A stretch of 64,000 nt of DNA from Mucilaginibacter sp. SJ (lineage in GTDB: Bacteria; Bacteroidota; Bacteroidia; Sphingobacteriales; Sphingobacteriaceae). Numbering within the stretch: the first letter of the stretch is position 1; every line of letters begins with the position of its first letter. Under the pieces are notes generated by a model. It was not told where the DNA came from. It was given only the letters and a program-made list of their open reading frames with translations, and did not search any database. Positions 48,306-56,153 of the stretch are shown here, one piece after another. The stretch covers positions 4,712,001-4,776,000 of the forward strand of contig NZ_CP118631.1 of NCBI RefSeq assembly GCF_028993635.1. The letters run 5' to 3'. A program made the translations under genes and the position numbers.

Positions 48306-48602
48306 ATGGTAAAAATAGATATTCAAGTCATTGAAGATACTATTCTTCAGGAAATAGAAAAACATAGAGACTTACCCAGTGTAGCCACTGATGCAAAGAT
48401 TGATAAAGATAGCAGACCTGGCATGATCGGGTTTAGCAGTAATGTTTTAGTTACCATAACAGGATATTTGGAAGATATTTTAGAAGTTGAAATTCCACCC
48501 AGCTGCTATATCTTCCTGGATAGTGATGGAATTAGAGAGTTAAATATTAGAGAAGCGGCAGAAAAGCTGCAAAAAATAGCGAAACCATGGAAAACAACTT
48601 AA
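48306..48602 (+). CDS. acyl-carrier-protein-like small protein
   Basis: 98 residues from ATG 48306; a TTG 7 codons up is less likely because it lies in the palindrome. The stretch GFSSNVLVTITGYLED then ILEVEIP (42-64) lines up without gaps with the ACP core G-x-D-S-L...LEE...EIP. Ser45 falls at the phosphopantetheine-bearing serine, but the usual Asp before it is Ser44 and the Leu after it is Asn. The rest (INIREAAEKLQKIA-like end, residues about 78-92) matches ACP helix IV. A matching AcpS-type enzyme is the last gene of the same operon. The call is an inference from this alignment and from the pairing. Overlaps the next gene by 16 nt. Confidence 0.65.
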   Translation: MVKIDIQVIEDTILQEIEKHRDLPSVATDAKIDKDSRPGMIGFSSNVLVTITGYLEDILEVEIPPSCYIFLDSDGIRELNIREAAEKLQKIAKPWKTT

Positions 48603-48937
48603 TATCTGAAAGGGAAAAAATTGCAAACAGAATCAAAGACGCCAGGACTATATCTGGATTGTCACAAGCGCAAGCTGCCACTAAATTAAATATTCCGCGT
48701 CCATCAATTTCAGAAATAGAATCAGGTAAAAGGAAAGTCACGGCTGAGGAAATAATACAATTTGCTAATTTATACAAAGTAGATAAATCTTGGCTTTTAC
48801 TTGAAGAAGAGGATAAGGATCTTAAAATGAATGAGCACGTATTGTTTGCTGCAAGGGAATTAAATAAGCTTAAACCCGAAGATCGTGATAAGGTCATCGA
48901 GATTATAAAAATGCTACCAAAAAATAACCGGATTTGA
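48587..48937 (+). CDS. XRE family HTH regulator
   Basis: 116 residues. The HTH lies at about 11-67: IKDARTISGLSQAQAATKLN, then IPRPSISEIESGKRKVTAEE. The C-terminal 45 residues are helical. It is followed by an ImmA/IrrE protease gene, a pairing in which the protease cleaves the repressor in response to damage or a signal. It starts inside the carrier-like gene (16-nt overlap), so it is translationally coupled, and may bind the palindrome at 48265-48302. Confidence 0.88.
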   Translation: MENNLISEREKIANRIKDARTISGLSQAQAATKLNIPRPSISEIESGKRKVTAEEIIQFANLYKVDKSWLLLEEEDKDLKMNEHVLFAARELNKLKPEDRDKVIEIIKMLPKNNRI

Positions 48938-48938
48938 T

Positions 48939-49784
48939 ATGAGAGTTCTACAAATGCAAGCTATAAAGAAGGCTGGACAGATTCGGTCAAAACTAAAATT
49001 GAATATGTTTGAGCCGATCAATATTTTCGATGCGTGTGATAAATTAGGAGTTACGGTACGTTTTGTTCCCGTAAGTATGGAGGGAATGTATGTTGTAGGT
49101 GAAGATGCTTTAAATCCAGACATTTTAATTTCAAGTTTAAGGCCATTCGCCAGGCGTGTCTATACATGTGGGCACGAACTTGGGCATCACGTGTTTGGAC
49201 ATGGTACACGCATCGACGGACTTACGGAAGAGGGGGCGAGTAAAGCTATTTATGATGATGATGAATACCTCGTCGATACTTTTGCTGGAGCTTTGCTAAT
49301 GCCTATTGTCGGGATTGAGTCTGCATTTGTAAAACGGGGTTGGAATATTCGTAATGCGTCGCCAATACAATATTATACGATCTCTTCAATTTTTGGCACA
49401 GGCTACAGTACACTTATTACTCATTGCAGGGTAAATGGCCTTATAAATGAATTGAAAGCTACGGGGCTACTTAATCAATCGCCAGGAAAGCTTTTGCAAC
49501 AACTAATTGGGCCTACTTCGGCAAAGCCGCACTTTAAAATTATTGACGAAAACGCCGAAGCTTCTGTCGTAGATATAGAGGTAGGGAGCTATATTTTTTT
49601 ACCTGAAAATACAATCATAGAAGGCAACCATTTAAATAAATTAAAAAAAGTTGAGGTTGGCGATGTTTTTATTGCAGAAAAACCAGGGATAATACGCGCA
49701 ATAGCAGGTACTAAAGGTTTTTTCATAAGAATACAAAACGTGGGCTATAATGGCTTGGCCGAGTATCGTCATTTAGAAGATTAG
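48939..49784 (+). CDS. ImmA/IrrE family metallopeptidase
   Basis: 281 residues. The zinc site HELGHH lies at 79-84, with the third ligand likely in DDDEYLVDTFAGALLMP (about 106-122). The N-terminal residues MFEPINIFDACDKLGVTV are typical of IrrE-like enzymes. The C-terminal ~100 residues (from about 185) are a separate domain of unknown role. It starts 1 bp after the XRE stop and probably cleaves that regulator, as ImmA does with ImmR in ICEBs1. Confidence 0.9.
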   Translation: MRVLQMQAIKKAGQIRSKLKLNMFEPINIFDACDKLGVTVRFVPVSMEGMYVVGEDALNPDILISSLRPFARRVYTCGHELGHHVFGHGTRIDGLTEEGASKAIYDDDEYLVDTFAGALLMPIVGIESAFVKRGWNIRNASPIQYYTISSIFGTGYSTLITHCRVNGLINELKATGLLNQSPGKLLQQLIGPTSAKPHFKIIDENAEASVVDIEVGSYIFLPENTIIEGNHLNKLKKVEVGDVFIAEKPGIIRAIAGTKGFFIRIQNVGYNGLAEYRHLED

Positions 49785-49794
49785 TTAATCGAAT

Positions 49795-50577
49795 ATGAGC
49801 AGTAATCCATTAGTAATAGAAGATAATAATTTATCAAATGCTTGGCATAAGATATTAAAATTGTTAGTTGAAAGCAGACATGGCGAAATTAGTCCATTGG
49901 TTTTGACTTTGACAGCGTTCGATGAATCGGAAGAAATTAAGTCAGCACTTCAAGTAAATCTTAAAGAAAAAAACGAAAGCTCTGATCGAAAAAAACGGAT
50001 GCCAAATATACAAACGGTATCGGAAACAATTTTCCCACAATCGCTGTACGAGTTAGCGGGCTACGACAGAATTAAACTTTATGCAATCTATAAAAAGAAT
50101 CTTCCTAAAATTAAGAAGCTCGATTCATCGAACAGGAACGGGACGTATTTTTCGCGTCTAATAGCATTCGGAGAGGGGGACAAATCCAAAAATCAATTGG
50201 AAATTATTATAAAAGCTCTAATTGAAGAAAAATCGCCACGTAGATCAAAATTACAGGCGGCAATTTTTGATCCTTTTATTGATCATACCAATAGCGCAAT
50301 GCAGGGGTTTCCTTGTCTTCAGCATGTGACTTTTGTTAAGACTAAAGACGGCGGCTTAATATTAAATAGCTTCTATGCCATACAGTTTTTTTATAAACGA
50401 GCCTATGGAAACTGGTTGGGACTGATTAACCTTGGGAAATTTGTTGCTAAAGAATCTGGCCTACGATTTGAACGATTTAATTGCTTTATAGGTGCAGAGG
50501 CATTGGAAAGCCAAAATATAAGCAAAACTGACGCAAGAAAATTGTTGGAAAGGTTGGATGGAATGGTTTCAGGATAA
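49795..50577 (+). CDS. thymidylate-synthase-like protein
   Basis: 260 residues. Its C-terminal half follows the thymidylate synthase (TS) plan: NQLEIIIKALIEEKSPRRSK (134-152, TS has DQL..vI..L...SRR), then GFPCLQHVTF (171-180) carrying Cys174 at the place of the TS catalytic Cys (PCH in TS), then a YKRAYGNWLGLINLGKF-like block and CFIGAEAL (about 230-237, TS has GD.H.Y). The TS RS.D pair after the Cys (dUMP phosphate site) reads AIQFFYKRA here, so substrate binding differs. TS relatives in phages make hydroxymethyl-pyrimidines. I infer a dUMP/dCMP-modifying or nucleotide-binding role. Confidence 0.72.
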   Translation: MSSNPLVIEDNNLSNAWHKILKLLVESRHGEISPLVLTLTAFDESEEIKSALQVNLKEKNESSDRKKRMPNIQTVSETIFPQSLYELAGYDRIKLYAIYKKNLPKIKKLDSSNRNGTYFSRLIAFGEGDKSKNQLEIIIKALIEEKSPRRSKLQAAIFDPFIDHTNSAMQGFPCLQHVTFVKTKDGGLILNSFYAIQFFYKRAYGNWLGLINLGKFVAKESGLRFERFNCFIGAEALESQNISKTDARKLLERLDGMVSG

Positions 50578-50585
50578 ATCTAACT

Positions 50586-51683
50586 TTGTCGACTTTAAAA
50601 CTCACAACACATTTACGAGAAATTATTTTGAGAAAACTGGAATCTAATATTATTAAATCGAATTTAGTTATTTATACTCCTTTGTCACCAGCGATAACAA
50701 CGGAAGTTTACGATAGCTATTGGAAGTTTGCAACACTGAGACAAGAGGCTTTTTTTAACCGTGTCGAAGAACGCGCTTATCCATGGTCTGCTGATCCTAT
50801 TTTGAATCAATACAAATTTACTAATGCATATCGTGCCGCAGATCGCGTGAGCCAATATTTGATAAAAAATGTAATCTACAACAAAGACCTGCCCGACTCG
50901 CCAAAGGAGGTTTTGTTTAGGATTTTGCTATTTAAATTATTTAATAAAATCGACACTTGGGAATTACTTACAAAACATTTTGGGCCTCTAACATTCGAAG
51001 ATTACAATTTTCAACACTTCGACCGTGCGCTGAATGCGGTTATTACTGGCGGCCAAAGAATATATTCCGCAGCTTATATAATGCCTTCAGGGCAATCTTA
51101 TTTTGGCTTTGAAAGAAAACATAGTAATCATCTTAAGCTCATTGAATTGATAATGAACAATGAAACAGAAGATAGATTAATGGGTGTTAAAACGATGCAA
51201 AAAGCTTTTGAAATTCTAAAGGGGTTTCCCGGCTTTGGTGATTTTCTGGCGTATCAACTACTGATTGATATCAACTATTCACCAATACTGGACTTTTCAG
51301 AATCAGAGTTTGTCGTTCCGGGCCCAGGAGCCAAAGGCGGCATAAGCAAATGTTTCGAAAACACAGCGGGTCTTAGTCACGTCGAAATTATTAAATTCGT
51401 AACGGATCGGCAGGAGAGTGAATTTGAGCGACTTGGTTTATCGTTTAAAAACCTATGGGGACGCCCTCTTCAGCTTATAGATTGTCAAAATCTATTTTGT
51501 GAAGTTGATAAATATGCGAGAGTCAGACATCCGAATATAAAAGGTGATAGCGATAGGGTCAAAATCAAGCAAATGTTTAAACCAAATAATTCAAAAATCA
51601 ATTTTTGGTTTCCGCCAAAATGGGACATTAATAAGAATATTGTTGGGTTGCAAGATGTTGGTAAATTGAAACCAATATTGTAA
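50586..51683 (+). CDS. putative DNA base hypermodification protein (5-hmdU kinase helical domain / aGPT-PPlase-like)
   Basis: 365 residues. Motifs I associate with this family: FTNAYRAADRVSQYL (78-92), AGGRRIYSAAY-like block (about 154-164), FPGFGDFLAYQLLIDINYSP (214-233, helix-hairpin-helix-like), DFSESEFVVPGPGAKGGISK (236-255), and WGRPLQLIDCQNLFCEVDKY (291-310) with KIKQ. Related domains were predicted in phage thymine-hypermodification pathways to activate 5-hydroxymethyl-dU in DNA. The start is TTG (50586) with AGGA upstream; no in-frame ATG fits. Follows the TS-like gene after 8 bp. Confidence 0.75.
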   Translation: MSTLKLTTHLREIILRKLESNIIKSNLVIYTPLSPAITTEVYDSYWKFATLRQEAFFNRVEERAYPWSADPILNQYKFTNAYRAADRVSQYLIKNVIYNKDLPDSPKEVLFRILLFKLFNKIDTWELLTKHFGPLTFEDYNFQHFDRALNAVITGGQRIYSAAYIMPSGQSYFGFERKHSNHLKLIELIMNNETEDRLMGVKTMQKAFEILKGFPGFGDFLAYQLLIDINYSPILDFSESEFVVPGPGAKGGISKCFENTAGLSHVEIIKFVTDRQESEFERLGLSFKNLWGRPLQLIDCQNLFCEVDKYARVRHPNIKGDSDRVKIKQMFKPNNSKINFWFPPKWDINKNIVGLQDVGKLKPIL

Positions 51684-51771
51684 TTAAAAAAAACGCAAAT
51701 GCTTAGATTTGATAAGGCTCAAAGTTTTTGCATAAATAAAAGAAAATCAAAAATTAATATAATTCGATATA

Positions 51772-52560
51772 ATGTCATTTATTGGTAACGACAATCTTCA
51801 TATATTATTAGGTAATGGCTCCGAAGTCATTAATCCCTTTGATGCCAAACGGATTAAAAATGGAGCCTATGAATTATCACTCGGTGGGGAAGTATTTCTG
51901 ACTGATTCAGAAAAAAGATCAGTAAAACATTTATTGGATAATGAGATGATTGAAATTAGGCCAGGTCAGTTTGCGTTGTTATTGACTAAAGAGTACGTAA
52001 AAATACCTAATGATAAGATTGCTTTTATCTCAATAAAAGCTGGTATTAAATTTGAAGGATTGATTAATGTATCCGGATTCCATGTTGATCCCGGGTTTGA
52101 GGGGAATTTATTGTTTTCAGTATATAATGCGGGGCCTTCAAATATTAGGCTCAGCAACGGAACACCGTATTTTCCGATATGGTTTGCCGAAATAAATCAA
52201 GAGCATCAAGAATATAAGGGGTCCCACGAAAAGCAAACAAGAATTCCTGATATTCCTGTGAAAGCTTTGAGCCAAGGAGAATTAGCGTCTCCTAATGTAT
52301 TAAGTAAAAGAATAGAGGATAATAAACACATGAAAACCAAAATTGAATGGGTTTTCTTGGCGATTTTCACAGGTATTGTCGCGCTTTTAATTAAGGTTTG
52401 GACAGATTCTAATAAATTAAAAGATGCAATAGAGTACGGATATCGAAAAAAGGCAACAGAAATGGTCGCCGATTCGGCCTTGAAAGCTATGAAAGACAGT
52501 GTTGCAAAGCTAAATAAGAAAGTCGATAACATAACATTCTCCATAAAGATGAAAAAATGA
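51772..52560 (+). CDS. dCTP deaminase/dUTPase-fold protein with membrane anchor
   Basis: 262 residues. The N-terminal ~165 fit the dCTP deaminase/dUTPase trimer fold: GAYELSLGGEVF (31-42), ISIKAGIKFEGL (87-98; the deaminase SxxxR motif is altered) and HVDPGFEGNL (104-113). The catalytic Glu of deaminases, expected in the 'LExxN' strand, is Ser116 in FSVYN. So deamination is doubtful; nucleotide binding is possible. One transmembrane helix (about 191-210) and a charged coiled tail follow. An 88-bp AT-rich gap separates it from the gene before, so it may have its own promoter. Confidence 0.72.
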   Translation: MSFIGNDNLHILLGNGSEVINPFDAKRIKNGAYELSLGGEVFLTDSEKRSVKHLLDNEMIEIRPGQFALLLTKEYVKIPNDKIAFISIKAGIKFEGLINVSGFHVDPGFEGNLLFSVYNAGPSNIRLSNGTPYFPIWFAEINQEHQEYKGSHEKQTRIPDIPVKALSQGELASPNVLSKRIEDNKHMKTKIEWVFLAIFTGIVALLIKVWTDSNKLKDAIEYGYRKKATEMVADSALKAMKDSVAKLNKKVDNITFSIKMKK

Positions 52561-53186
52561 GAACACAAAACAATAAGCGAAACATTATCACAATTGGCTT
52601 TGATTCTAATTTTAATGAGTCGGAGCAATTGCCAAAAAAGTTTACTATAAACTTTGATTCTTTGTTTGTAAATCAAGTTTGGAAAACCAAAGTCACAATG
52701 GATGGCGTACAACTTGGCGATATAGTAAACGATAATTCAAAAACCAGCGACTATTATCGCTTTCACGACATATTTCATTATTCATTTGCTGCAATTTTGG
52801 GGTGGTCTCCTTGTACAAGGGCCATGATGAAGAAAAAAAGGAAAAGTGACTATTGGATTGATGAGGTTGAAGATGGGGCTCGTGCTACCATTACAGAAGA
52901 AGCCTTGTCGATGATAATTTTTAATGAAGCTAAACGAAGGAATTACTTTGATGGGGTAACTAACGTATCCAAAACAACGCTTAGGATCATTAAAGAAATG
53001 ACCGAAGACTTTGAAGTTAACGTAAGAACTGCAAAAGAATGGGAAAAAGCTATTCTTAAAGCCTATGATGTTTTTCGGTTATTAATGGCTAATGGAGGTG
53101 GAAGGGTGGAATTTGACGCCCTTAATAAAGCTATAACTTATACGATGTTATCCGATAGTAATACGAGTCATAATAACCCAAATTAA
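52557..53186 (+). CDS. MazG-like nucleotide pyrophosphohydrolase-related protein
   Basis: 209 residues. The central block LGDIVNDNSKTSDYYRFHDI (53-72), LGWSPCTRAMMKKKRKS (81-97) and DEVEDGARATITEEALS (102-118) has the MazG-type acidic pairs (ED and EE) that bind Mg-dNTP. MazG enzymes hydrolyse dNTPs to dNMP and PPi. Phage systems use such activities to shape the dNTP pool for modified bases. ATGA overlap with the previous gene. Confidence 0.7.
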   Translation: MRTQNNKRNIITIGFDSNFNESEQLPKKFTINFDSLFVNQVWKTKVTMDGVQLGDIVNDNSKTSDYYRFHDIFHYSFAAILGWSPCTRAMMKKKRKSDYWIDEVEDGARATITEEALSMIIFNEAKRRNYFDGVTNVSKTTLRIIKEMTEDFEVNVRTAKEWEKAILKAYDVFRLLMANGGGRVEFDALNKAITYTMLSDSNTSHNNPN

Positions 53187-53187
53187 C

Positions 53188-53568
53188 ATGATTGTAGGTA
53201 TTGGCTGCGACGTTGTAGATCACTTAATGACCCGTAAATTAAATTGGTCTACTAACTTTCGTGTTCAAAAACGCATATTTTCAGTTAAAGAAATAGATCT
53301 TTCCCTTTCCCATGACCATAAAACAGACAGGTTTTTCTCAGGACGTTTTGCCGTAAAAGAAGCAGTTCTGAAATGCCTCGGCACTGGAATGCGTGATGGT
53401 ATCGCACTAACTGACATCCAAGTTTTGCAGACAGTTACTGGGCAGCCTTTCATTGAAATTGAGGGAGAGATAAAAAGAATTTCAGAGCAAATGGGCATTG
53501 TAAATTGGCATGTTAGCATTAGCCATACCGACAATTCAACTTGTGCATTCGTTGTCGCAGAAAAGTAA
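53188..53568 (+). CDS. holo-ACP synthase-type phosphopantetheinyl transferase
   Basis: 126 residues, the size of AcpS. IVGIGCDVVDHLM carries the Mg ligand Asp8; GRFAVKEAVLKCLGTG (52-67) carries Glu58 and Lys62; SISH (110-113) ends the fold. AcpS transfers 4'-phosphopantetheine from CoA to a serine of a carrier protein. Given the carrier-like protein that opens this operon, I infer it serves that protein rather than the housekeeping ACP. Starts 1 bp after the MazG-like stop. Confidence 0.88.
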   Translation: MIVGIGCDVVDHLMTRKLNWSTNFRVQKRIFSVKEIDLSLSHDHKTDRFFSGRFAVKEAVLKCLGTGMRDGIALTDIQVLQTVTGQPFIEIEGEIKRISEQMGIVNWHVSISHTDNSTCAFVVAEK

Positions 53569-53796
53569 CGAGCTCGGTTGTTAACAGTTGTTTATCTGCA
53601 CAATCTCCAAAAAAATATTTGATTCAGAATTCCCTTGCTATCGCAAGTAAATTCGAGGCATAAGATGCTTGCCACAATGCTTAACAATAAATAAACACTT
53701 AACATCCTGTCCACACCATGTCCCAAATATACCCTTCCCCAAAACGGACGGACAAAACATTTTTTATCCTCTCTTTTTCGGGCCCCCGCTCCCCCG

Positions 53797-53906
53797 CCCG
53801 CGTTAGGGATTGCAGCGGAAAACCCACAGCCTTGCGTAGGCCTTCGCGCAGGGGCCAAGGCGAGGATTTGCAGCGTAAAGCCCGGGCCGCAGGCAACGCC
53901 ATTATT
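53797..53906 (-). repeat. dispersed repeat B, copy 4
   Basis: CCGCGTTAGGGATTGCAGCG to GGGCCGCAGGCAACGCCATT, complement of the unit at 5694-5822. Confidence 0.8.
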
Positions 53907-54017
53907 TTGATTTCGGAATTGGGTTTTTCGATTTCGGATTTAAGGCATTGAGAAACGGCTGTTATGCTGAGTGTTTAAATCCGGGGCGTCTGAAGGTGAA
54001 ATGACAAATCCACCACG

Positions 54018-54050
54018 TCATTGCTATAAGGAGTGAAGCAATCCCCGACA
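54018..54050 (+). repeat. half copy of repeat C
   Basis: CGTCATTGCTATAAGGAGTG followed by AAGCAATCCCC; the partner arm is missing. Confidence 0.6.
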
Positions 54051-54075
54051 GGCTGGTAACGGGGTTTATTAGTAT

Positions 54076-54500
54076 TTGACTTGCATCGTCGCGCTCCTGG
54101 CCGCGCGGGGCCAGTTACGTTTTTCGCTGTTGTTCATTTTTTAAGGTGCTCAAGAAGGCTCCGCCGTTTGTCTTGCCACAAAAGTAACCAAAAAGGCTTG
54201 CAGCAGAGAGGCTTCTTTGCGCACAACCTGGCCTCATAGCCATCGGCGCGGCCTTCACCCTGCAAAACGAACAGAACCACGGGCTGCAATTATTTTGCCC
54301 CGATTCGCACGCAATGCCTCCGCTTCTGCAAAAACTTGCTATGCCCCTGCAGCCGCACCGCTCAGCATCGTTCTGCTCGTTTTCACCCGAAGCTGATCTG
54401 CTGCGAAAAACCACATTTTTTATCTTGTCATGGGTAGCTCGTCGAAGTATGGTGAGGCAGGCCTCTGCGCGCGACCCTTCGACAGGCTCATGGTGACAGG
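54076..54500 (-). repeat. long dispersed repeat A, copy 2
   Basis: Reverse-strand relative of 2871-3235, diverged, with extra segments (about 54120-54200) not seen in copy 1. It runs into the TCGAAG hairpin family at 54426. Confidence 0.7.
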
Positions 54501-54612
54501 CCTTTGCACTCAGGTTGACAACATTAAAACAGGTGTCATGCTGAGGTTCTCGAAGCATGGTGGGTGAGGCCTCTGCGCGCGACACTTCGACAAGCTCGGG
54601 GTGACAGTCCTT
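54426..54612 (+). repeat. TCGAAG hairpin repeats (repeat D) left of the IS110 element
   Basis: One partial unit (54426-54510) and one unit (54511-54612) of the same 108-bp type as the array at 56154. Confidence 0.75.
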
Positions 54613-54635
54613 TGCACTACCCATGACATAATAAT

Positions 54636-55934
54636 TTAAGCAGGTACAAGTTCCCTATTTAGTTCAAAGGCGAGTTTCTCTAATCGCCTTTGTTTCTGTT
54701 CCTTAATGATATTTTCATAGGCTTGCAGCCCTTTTTCCACAAAGTCGGCTCCTTTTACAATTAAACGCCAGTATTGAGCGGCCAGTTTTCTGGCCGTTGC
54801 TTTAATAGCTATTGCCGGACCTTTTCTGCTCCTTAATCTTCTTGCAAATGAACCCCAGCCGATATACTTGCTGTTCAATAATCCATGGGCCATTTGTTTG
54901 AATATTTGCCCGACGGCCGGTTTACCCTTACTTTTACTTTTGTTCTTTTTCCCTGAACGATCCTGGCCGGGAGATAAACCAAGCCAGCTTGTGAAATGTT
55001 TTTCACTTGGCCATCGGCTAAGATCCGAACCCACCTCTGTGTATAACTGTAACCAGTTGTAATCTGTAATACCCGGAAGTTTAGTTGCATCCTTACCATC
55101 AAATATTTTTAACAGATGATCTCCCAGGTTGTTGATATGAGGTTTGTTGTGACGGATCGCCTTGCGTTTTCCTTCGCTTATTCCCGGTGGCAGGTTCTTA
55201 TCCCTGTTGATCCGTTGTAAAACACTATCAATCTGGCTGTCGCATTCCATTATCTGGCCTTGATAAAAACCATAAGCCTTATAGGCCTGACCTAATGCAA
55301 AAAGCCCTTGCGCTGTATAATGACCTTGCAGGGCTTTCAATAGCTCTTCCCCTTTATTCTCCCTGATCTTTTTATGGCAAAGTGAAAACAACTTATCAGG
55401 ATCTCGCTCGCCTTGCAGTATCGCATCGATTAACGCCATCCCGCTTACTCCATGGACCTGGCTTAATACCTCCGGCAAACGGATATTCATTTCTATTAAG
55501 GCCTTCTGCATGTGCTGAACATGCATGGCCGCACTCCGAAGATGATCCTCACGAAGGCGCTGGTAACTACGCAATTCTTTGATATGACCTTCGGATACAT
55601 AACAGCGGTTCAGCAAGCCATAACTATGCAATTGCTGTATCCACTGACAATCTTTTACATCTGTTTTCCTGCCTGGTAACTGGCGCGTCTGTCTTCCGTC
55701 AACAAGCCACACATCCAATCCCCCATCTAAAAGAATATCGTAAAGTACATACCAGTATACTCCTGTGGCTTCCATTGCCACTGTACTTACCTTATGCTCC
55801 AATAAATAGTTCTTAAGTGATACCAGATCACTGGTGAAAGTCTCAAACGAACGAACCGGCTGGCCTTCAAGACCCACAAATACCTTGCGGGCTCCAATAT
55901 CTATACCTGCCGCATGAAAATGCATCTTTTCCAT
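54636..55934 (-). CDS. IS110 family transposase
   Basis: 432 residues. N-terminal DEDD domain: GIDIGARKVFVG (Asp12), VAMEATGVYW (Glu55) and RKTDVKDCQW (Asp92, Asp95). C-terminal Transposase_20 domain around LPGITDYNWLQLYTEVG to GLSPGQDRSGKKNKS, with the candidate nucleophile Ser327. IS110 transposases are guided by a bridge RNA encoded in the element. The frame is intact. Confidence 0.95.
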   Translation of the reverse strand: MEKMHFHAAGIDIGARKVFVGLEGQPVRSFETFTSDLVSLKNYLLEHKVSTVAMEATGVYWYVLYDILLDGGLDVWLVDGRQTRQLPGRKTDVKDCQWIQQLHSYGLLNRCYVSEGHIKELRSYQRLREDHLRSAAMHVQHMQKALIEMNIRLPEVLSQVHGVSGMALIDAILQGERDPDKLFSLCHKKIRENKGEELLKALQGHYTAQGLFALGQAYKAYGFYQGQIMECDSQIDSVLQRINRDKNLPPGISEGKRKAIRHNKPHINNLGDHLLKIFDGKDATKLPGITDYNWLQLYTEVGSDLSRWPSEKHFTSWLGLSPGQDRSGKKNKSKSKGKPAVGQIFKQMAHGLLNSKYIGWGSFARRLRSRKGPAIAIKATARKLAAQYWRLIVKGADFVEKGLQAYENIIKEQKQRRLEKLAFELNRELVPA

Positions 55935-56118
55935 ACTTATAACGCTTTTTAAACCGTGCCCGAAGGAGTTTAAAGAAAAGACAGGCTACCCATCGGACAA
56001 ATCACCCACACAAGGGATCGTACCATACCTTCAGACTCTTGCTTCGGAACCATACTCAGCAACAGGCAATAAGCACTATAACTCGGTCGGCCACACTGCA
56101 CGGTTCAGCAAATCTATG
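55935..56118 (-). ncRNA. candidate IS110 bridge RNA region
   Basis: About 180 bp with no gene, upstream of the transposase. A hairpin CTTTTTAAAC...GTTTAAAGAAAAG lies at about 55945-55979, and a long unstructured stretch follows. The position and length fit the left-end non-coding RNA of IS110-group elements. The target-binding loops are not worked out here. Confidence 0.45.
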
Positions 56119-56153
56119 TCATTTCACCTTCAGAGGCCACGGATTTAAACACT

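Larger units (their letters stand above)
53569..54075. other. gene-free stretch after the island
   Basis: No gene. Contains the 'GATTTCGG' units (53917-53942), repeat B copy 4 and half of repeat C (54018-54050). The island operon has no evident terminator here. Confidence 0.6.
54630..56118 (-). mobile_element. IS110 family insertion sequence
   Basis: Encodes one DEDD transposase and has a non-coding stretch upstream of it, with no terminal inverted repeats visible, as expected for the IS110 group. It lies inside the nested repeat region, between TCGAAG repeat units. Boundaries are approximate because no duplication can be seen. Confidence 0.65.

Noticed and set aside
48143..48334. 63-aa ORF between the RepA-like gene and the island operon
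   Set aside because: No family, and it overlaps the palindrome and start of the carrier-like gene; the ATG at 48306 is in another frame with better context.
51772..52560. Active dCTP deaminase
   Set aside because: The fold is supported but the catalytic Glu position reads Ser (FSVYN), and the Ser/Arg motif is altered, so the enzyme name is not given.
54115..54624. 169-aa ORF on the minus strand
   Set aside because: Spans repeat A and hairpin repeats; composition is that of repeat DNA.
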